Shown here: positions 60,031 to 64,000 of the stretch, piece by piece
How positions within the stretch are numbered: the stretch's first letter is position 1
How the letters are laid out: every line of letters starts with the position of its first letter
Assembly (NCBI RefSeq): GCF_008107685.1
Contig: NZ_VIRF01000041.1
Location: forward strand, 310,001-374,000
Direction: 5' to 3'
Origin: Novosphingobium sp. BW1
GTDB taxonomy: Bacteria > Pseudomonadota > Alphaproteobacteria > Sphingomonadales > Sphingomonadaceae
DNA: 64,000 bases
The notes under the pieces: generated by a model
Told to the model about the DNA's origin: nothing
Databases searched by the model: none
Seen by the model: only the letters and a program-made list of their open reading frames with translations
Position numbers and translations under genes: made by a program

Positions 60031-60476
60031 TCTACTTGCGCTGGCCCGATCACTTTCCCGTTCGCGCGACCGAATGGTTGCTGGCCTCGATGAAGACGAG
60101 CTGGGGGCTGATCCTCCTGATGCACGTGGGCGCCTTCAACAACCAGTTCATGAGCGCGATGCGCCAGATCGGCAACGAAAGCGCCTGGGGCTGGATCGCT
60201 TTCATCGCCGGGGCCGCGCATCTCACCTCGCTCTACGTGAACGGTACCCGCCGGCGCAGCCCCCACCTGCGCGCCTTCTGTTCGGGCGTCGGGACGCTGT
60301 TCTGGTTTCAGGTCTGCCTCGGGATATTCGCGACCGGCCTGCCGAATACGGGCTGGGCGATCTACCCGTGGCTGTTCGTTTTCAGCACCCGAAACATGCT
60401 GGTCGCGATCCGGGATGCGCGGCGATCTGATGAGAATTTCAAAGCGGGGACAACGATCTGTGGCAAGCGGAAGTGA
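60027..60476 (+). CDS. Phage membrane protein, 149 aa
   Basis: At least three hydrophobic segments are visible (TSWGLILLMHVGAF, GWIAFIAGAAHLTSLYV and GTLFWFQVCLGIFATGL). The GTG start overlaps the bridge ORF. Proteins of this layout precede lysis genes in alphaproteobacterial phages; holin function is possible but not shown. Confidence 0.7.
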   Translation: MIYLRWPDHFPVRATEWLLASMKTSWGLILLMHVGAFNNQFMSAMRQIGNESAWGWIAFIAGAAHLTSLYVNGTRRRSPHLRAFCSGVGTLFWFQVCLGIFATGLPNTGWAIYPWLFVFSTRNMLVAIRDARRSDENFKAGTTICGKRK

Positions 60477-60774
60477 AGTGCCTGAGGTCGCCAATTGGGT
60501 TTCGAGTATCGCAGTGGGAATCGGCCTCGCGATCGCGGCGGCCGTTCAATACCTGCGCAAGCCCAAGCCGGACCCAAGCAAGGATGTTGCCGTCGTCTCG
60601 GCCACGCTGGTCGGAGACAAGCCGCTCATCAACCGGCTCATCGCGGCGCTCGAGGCGAACACCGAGGCGACCACTCAGAACAACTCGCTTCTCCAGGCCG
60701 ATGCACAGCAGCGCCTCATCGAGGAGCGCGCGGAAGAGATCTACCAGGCGCGCCGGCGGCGCGAGGAGGACTGA
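60430..60774 (+). CDS. Single-span membrane protein of the lysis region, 114 aa
   Basis: One N-terminal membrane segment (NWVSSIAVGIGLAIAAAVQY) is followed by a helical, charged tail (LIAALEANTEATTQNNSLLQ then AEEIYQARRRREED). It overlaps the preceding gene by 47 bp if ATG 60430 is used; GTG at 60460 or 60478 is an alternative. A pinholin or holin regulator is possible. It lies 3 bp before the endolysin. Confidence 0.65.
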   Translation: MRISKRGQRSVASGSEVPEVANWVSSIAVGIGLAIAAAVQYLRKPKPDPSKDVAVVSATLVGDKPLINRLIAALEANTEATTQNNSLLQADAQQRLIEERAEEIYQARRRREED

Positions 60775-60777
60775 ACC

Positions 60778-61557
60778 ATGAGCTACGCAATTCGCAATGG
60801 CACCTTGGAATTGAACGGGGCAGCCGTGCACCAGGTGCCCAGCCCGAACGTCTCGGGAGCCTACCGCGTCAAGCCGACCAAGTTGGTGATGCACTACACC
60901 GCCGGCGGATCGGGATCTGGTTCCGCGGCATGGCTGGCCAATCCGAACGCCGGGGCCTCGGCGCACTTCGTGATCTGCCGCGATGGAACCGTGATTCAGT
61001 GTGTGAGCGTCGATCGGCGCGCCTGGCATGCGGGCAAGTCGCAGTGGGGTGAGCTCACCAACCTCAACAGCTACTCGATCGGGATCGAACTGGCGAACTG
61101 GGGACCGCTGCGCAACGACGGCACCACGGCGGCAGGCAAGGCGGTCGACTACATCGAGGCGGCGCACAAGAACGGCGGCCCGGTGCGCAAGTGGGAGGTC
61201 TACCCGGCTGCGCAGATCGCCGCGGCCGAGGCGGTGGCCCGTGCCATCGCGGCCTATCACCCCATCGACGAAATCGTGGGGCACGACGACATTGCTCCCG
61301 CGCGTAAGCTGGACCCGGGTCCGGCTTTCGACATGGCCGCGTTCCGCAAGGCGGTGCTCGGTCAGGTCGGCGGCGACAGCGCGCCGGAGCGCGGCACGGT
61401 GACGGCTTCGAGCCTCAACGTGCGCAGCGGGCCTAGCACGACATATCCGGTCGTCGGCGGGCTTTCGCGCGGGCAGAGCGTGCCGATCCTGGAGCGCCGC
61501 CGCGAGTGGATCTCGATCGCGCCCGGGCGATGGGTCTTCGGAGAGTATGTGCGGTGA
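60778..61557 (+). CDS. Endolysin: N-acetylmuramoyl-L-alanine amidase with SH3 domain
   Basis: A 259-residue endolysin. The Amidase_2 domain (about 25-195) has zinc ligand His39 (LVMHYTAGGSGSGSA), RRAWHAGKSQWGE, SIGIELANWGPL and GHDDIAPARKLDPGPAF. A bacterial SH3 cell-wall-binding domain (about 205-259) follows: ASSLNVRSGPSTTYPVVGGL. No signal peptide is visible, so it depends on a holin for export. Confidence 0.93.
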   Translation: MSYAIRNGTLELNGAAVHQVPSPNVSGAYRVKPTKLVMHYTAGGSGSGSAAWLANPNAGASAHFVICRDGTVIQCVSVDRRAWHAGKSQWGELTNLNSYSIGIELANWGPLRNDGTTAAGKAVDYIEAAHKNGGPVRKWEVYPAAQIAAAEAVARAIAAYHPIDEIVGHDDIAPARKLDPGPAFDMAAFRKAVLGQVGGDSAPERGTVTASSLNVRSGPSTTYPVVGGLSRGQSVPILERRREWISIAPGRWVFGEYVR

Positions 61558-61865
61558 GGCTTCCGTCCTTTGACAGCGAAGGCGGGCGGAAGGCGTGGGC
61601 TTTCCTCGCGATCTGGGGCGGCGCGATCACGTTCACCGCGATCATCGTCGCCAGCATGTACCAGCTCCGTAACCAGCCCGGTTTCATCTTCTGGCTCGCG
61701 ATCTGCGCGGAGATCCAGGTGCTGGTAGGAATGACCGCGCTTGGCTGGGCGCTCGGCCGGCGCGTGAAGATCGATGTGGATCGGCACGGTATCGAGTTGA
61801 GCGACCAGGCGACCGGCAGGCCTGGCGATCCGGTTCACGTCGAAATGGAAGGACCACAGCCATGA
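61554..61865 (+). CDS. Two-span membrane protein, holin candidate, 103 aa
   Basis: Two hydrophobic segments (AWAFLAIWGGAITFTAIIVA and GFIFWLAICAEIQVLVGMTA) are followed by a short polar tail. The GTG start overlaps the endolysin stop (GTGA) and the stop overlaps the i-spanin start. Size and position fit a class II holin. Confidence 0.65.
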   Translation: MRLPSFDSEGGRKAWAFLAIWGGAITFTAIIVASMYQLRNQPGFIFWLAICAEIQVLVGMTALGWALGRRVKIDVDRHGIELSDQATGRPGDPVHVEMEGPQP

Positions 61866-62272
61866 GCCCCGCACTTGCTATCCCCGCCGCATTCAAGGGC
61901 GCAGCAGCATGGCTCAAAGCCCTTCCCGAGTGGGCCTGGTATGCGATCGGAATAGTCCTGATCGTGGCCGCCTTCTTTACCTGGAACCACTTCGACAACC
62001 AGGCCGCGATCGAGAACTACGAACGCCAGATCGAGGCCAGGGCCAACGACGCGCGCGAACGCTCGGCCGAGGACCGGGCCCAGGACGCGGTGACCAACCT
62101 GATTGCCGAACAGGAGCGCGAAGCCGCCATTGCGAAAGCCGAAGCGAGCGAGGCGGCCAAGGAGCCCGAAAAACGCGCAGGGCTATCGCCTCAGGAAATT
62201 GCACTGAACTGCGCCCGGCTCAAGCAGGTCAAGTTGACCGATAGCCCCGCCTACAAGGAACTTTGCCGATGA
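61862..62272 (+). CDS. i-spanin (Rz-like)
   Basis: A 136-residue protein with one N-terminal membrane anchor (EWAWYAIGIVLIVAAFFTWN) and a long periplasmic coiled coil (ENYERQIEARANDARERSAE then DRAQDAVTNLIAEQEREAAI). This is the architecture of inner-membrane spanins that span the periplasm to the outer-membrane partner. ATGA joins it to the o-spanin gene. Confidence 0.82.
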   Translation: MSPALAIPAAFKGAAAWLKALPEWAWYAIGIVLIVAAFFTWNHFDNQAAIENYERQIEARANDARERSAEDRAQDAVTNLIAEQEREAAIAKAEASEAAKEPEKRAGLSPQEIALNCARLKQVKLTDSPAYKELCR

Positions 62273-62541
62273 AACGAACTGTCATGTTTTGCTTGACGGT
62301 TGCCTTGGCGGCGGCCCTCTCCGCCTGCGCCCACGATCCTGTCAGCACGCCCGCGCGCGCCGACATCGAGGCGCTGGTCGAGCCCAAGCCCACGCCCGGG
62401 CCTGAGATCCTGACCGACCCGAACGCATCAGCGCGGCACAATGCAGCGATCGAGGGATGGGGTGACAGGATACATGCGGCAGGCGCTCGCCTATGCCGCT
62501 TCTTCGACGCCCAAGGCGCAGACCTCAACTGTCCAGCGTGA
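62269..62541 (+). CDS. o-spanin (Rz1-like lipoprotein)
   Basis: A 90-residue lipoprotein with signal MKRTVMFCLTVALAAALSAC (lipobox LSAC) and a proline-rich mature part (EPKPTPGPEILTDP). It follows the i-spanin gene with a 4-bp overlap, the common separated arrangement of Rz/Rz1 pairs, and would complete outer-membrane disruption. Confidence 0.82.
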   Translation: MKRTVMFCLTVALAAALSACAHDPVSTPARADIEALVEPKPTPGPEILTDPNASARHNAAIEGWGDRIHAAGARLCRFFDAQGADLNCPA

Positions 62542-62634
62542 AGCCAGGGCGGGCTCTTGACCTCTGGCTGCTCGCCCCCGGTTGGTTGGACGCGGGCGTC
62601 GTTACAGAGGCGTACGGCGTCCGCGTCCGGCCCC

Positions 62635-62931
62635 TCACCTGATCATCGTGAGAGCCATCACGAGAGCTGCGCATGCCGAGAAAACCGAAGTGACCGCTGC
62701 GACGAGGCTCACCGTCAGGGAGACGCGCGCAATCCGTGCCGAATGCTCCATTCGGATTAGCTCATCACGTCGCAGCCCGGCAACCATCTCTGCGTCTTTT
62801 TTGCGCAGCCAAGCCTTCCGATATGGCAATTCCCGTCGGGGGTAGTCCCCCTCGACCAGTCGCTCGCGGACAGTCTCCGGCCCATCCAGTTCGCAAAGCA
62901 TATCGTAATGCCATTGAGGGTCTTCAGTCAC
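62635..62931 (-). CDS. Reverse-strand phage membrane protein, 98 aa
   Basis: A charged N-terminal half (GPETVRERLVEGDYPRRELP) is followed by one C-terminal hydrophobic stretch (VSLTVSLVAAVTSVFSACAA), so it is tail-anchored. It stands antisense after the lysis genes, where cargo genes are common. No family is recognised. Confidence 0.65.
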   Translation of the reverse strand: MTEDPQWHYDMLCELDGPETVRERLVEGDYPRRELPYRKAWLRKKDAEMVAGLRRDELIRMEHSARIARVSLTVSLVAAVTSVFSACAALVMALTMIR

Positions 62932-62969
62932 GATCTACAGTCGGCTCCCCTAATCACACGCGCCCAAAG

Positions 62970-63140
62970 TTAGGACGCGAGGTTCCTGTCGTCCGTTCGC
63001 CACTTTCCTTTGCGTAGCCGCCGGATCGGGGTGCCACAATGCTTGCAGCTGCCAATGAACTGCATGCCATCCCAAACTACCTTATGGCGGACTGGGCTGT
63101 GTCGCCCAAAAATGCAGGCAATGCTGGGGATGAGGGGCAA
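62970..63140 (-). CDS. Zinc-ribbon-like small protein, 56 aa
   Basis: The frame reads LPLIPSIACIFGRHSPVRHK then VVWDGMQFIGSCKHCGTPIR, with CIFGRHSP and a CKHCG zinc knuckle. Small proteins with the arrangement C-x-x-GRHxP ... W.G....G.C.HCG.PI occur in sphingomonads. The only start visible is TTG at 63140, with a weak AAGGTT before it. The function is unknown. It is transcribed in the same direction as the gene at 62635. Confidence 0.65.
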   Translation of the reverse strand: MPLIPSIACIFGRHSPVRHKVVWDGMQFIGSCKHCGTPIRRLRKGKWRTDDRNLAS

Positions 63141-63710
63141 CGGAATAACCTTACTTGAGAATTGTTCTCAACTTCTTATCTCACGCCAAATTAAAATTCT
63201 GCAATCCCTTTTCGCGCTCACAGCAATGAGCGAAGCTTTAAAATACGATTGACTGTGCAGAGCCATTGAAAGGTTGGTTTTCTCCTTTTGCTGGGCGCTG
63301 TGCGGTGCAAAAAAATACCAGCGCCCACAGGAGGTCGCAGGCAGTAAAAAGGTCGCTGACAAATCATCAAAAGCCCTGCGAGTCGCGTTTGGAGTGTGCG
63401 CACATCGCAAGAGTGCTAGCGCCCCTGATCTTTCCCCATAATGACACGACAGGCCGCCTCAACACATGCAGTCTGAATTTCGCTTCGCCGTTTAAAGTTG
63501 GCGGGCCTTTCGACACAGCAGCGGCCCTGACTGCACGGAAAACCTCAGAGGGGAGGCGCGTCTACGGATCGCTTTATCTCGCGGAAAGTAAAGATCGCAG
63601 CGACTTAGTTAGAACCGCCATATCGGGCATCAGTTCCAGTGCCATTGAATGTTTGCGACAGGCCGAGTGCCGCGCTGAACTGCGCGGGTGAGACACGCAC
63701 GAGCGCAGGA
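63141..63710. other. AT-richer stretch without a recognised gene
   Basis: Base composition falls visibly here. Several open frames exist on both strands, the longest rightward at 63266-63691 and ending just before a terminator, but none has a convincing ribosome-binding site or protein-like sequence. A degenerate or phage-cargo region is likely. Confidence 0.5.
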
Positions 63711-63744
63711 GAGCCCCGGCAGCTAAAGCCACCGGGGCTCTTTT
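63711..63744 (+). terminator. Rho-independent terminator
   Basis: GAGCCCCGG at 63711-63719 pairs with CCGGGGCTC at 63732-63740, followed by TTTTG. It would end a rightward transcript, perhaps the late operon or a transcript from the unassigned stretch before it. Confidence 0.85.
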
Positions 63745-63828
63745 GTTGCCGGACGCGCTTGACCACGTTCCTTCGCACCTGGGCCCGATTTGGCGCTTCG
63801 GCTCCCAATTACCACGCCCGGCTAATTC

Positions 63829-64000
63829 TCACGCAGCTCCATGCGCCTCCTGGCACACAGGACAAATCCACCTGTTCGGTCGCTCAGCGCCGCGCAGACG
63901 GGTCCACCCCGCGTTCCGGGCCTTTTTCTCCACGGCGTAGATCGCTTCTCGGCTGGTCCGGGCTTCATGCCTCATTGGCGGAACCCGGGCCTGCGCGTCG
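63829..64000 (-). CDS. Partial gene at the right edge, CxxC protein
   Basis: A leftward frame enters from the right edge and stops at 63829. The visible C-terminal part reads MRHEARTSREAIYAVEKKAR then NAGWTRLRGAERPNRWICPV and ends CQEAHGAA, with one CxxC pair (CPVC). It is protein-like and may start at 63975 (48 residues) or beyond the window. Phage or host origin cannot be decided. Confidence 0.55.
   Translation of the reverse strand, partial: DAQARVPPMRHEARTSREAIYAVEKKARNAGWTRLRGAERPNRWICPVCQEAHGAA

Larger units (their letters stand above)
25305..64000. mobile_element. Siphovirus-type prophage integrated at tRNA-Gln (right end not in window)
   Basis: Integrase, excisionase, repressor, cro, replication, terminase, HK97-type head, tail, tailspike and lysis genes lie in canonical lambdoid order next to a tRNA-Gln. 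The left boundary is placed in the tRNA 3' half because integrase is adjacent and points at it. I searched the last 1.5 kb by eye for a copy of the tRNA 3' end (GGTTCGAATCC...) and found none, so attR is presumably beyond base 64000. A tape measure of 1144 residues and absence of a sheath indicate a long non-contractile tail. Confidence 0.9.

Noticed and set aside
63266..63691. Rightward 141-codon ORF before the last terminator
   Set aside because: Its ribosome-binding site and residue composition are poor and I recognise no motif; the terminator after it is the only support.

Overview
The window is GC-rich alphaproteobacterial DNA. Gene content and codon use (HtpX, MetZ, LeuB, a BMFP/UbiK-like protein, TlyA, IlvE, a GT2-GtrA protein, S9 and M14 peptidases) suggest the order Sphingomonadales. 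That placement is an inference from gene content, not a search result.

Bases 1 to about 25,300 are ordinary chromosome. They hold an mmsA fragment with a divergent LysR regulator and flavin reductase, an acyltransferase, an unusual LacI-type regulator with two HTH modules, htpX, an intact S9 dipeptidyl peptidase next to the wreck of a second S9 peptidase, apaG, an HWE histidine kinase, metZ, two envelope glycosyltransferase genes, leuB, recO, a ubiK-like gene, tspO, tlyA, a lipoprotein, a tiny ORF with a remarkable Shine-Dalgarno sequence, ilvE, an M14 carboxypeptidase, a decayed class A acid phosphatase, yghU and a tRNA-Gln.

From the 3' end of that tRNA-Gln to the end of the window lies a nearly complete siphovirus-type prophage. 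Its order is: leftward integrase and AlpA/excisionase; a tightly tiled leftward operon of small early genes (MT-A70 methylase, HNH nuclease, cupin, a protein with 38 X-Ala dipeptide repeats); an operator; a leftward lysogeny operon of CI-like S24 repressor, HipA_2-like kinase, DUF3037 protein and HIRAN protein; a second operator cluster; and then the rightward operon. The rightward operon runs Cro-like protein, small genes, GapR (DUF2312) homologue, RusA resolvase, a replication protein with internal iterons, HNH and terminase, HK97-type portal, protease and capsid, connectors, tail tube, frameshifted tail chaperone, tape measure, tail tip, an SGNH-esterase tailspike and a lysis cassette (membrane proteins, amidase, Rz/Rz1). 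Reverse-strand cargo genes and a probable further phage or host gene follow. No right attachment site is visible, so the right boundary lies outside the window.

The circuit can be read from sequence. One operator family (CGCTAC-N5-GTAGCG) lies both between repressor and cro and in front of the leftward early operon, like lambda oR and oL. The repressor transcript probably continues through the HipA_2, DUF3037 and HIRAN genes, so those three would be expressed in the lysogen. This makes them the best candidate in the window for a little-described system, perhaps a phage-exclusion or host-control module.
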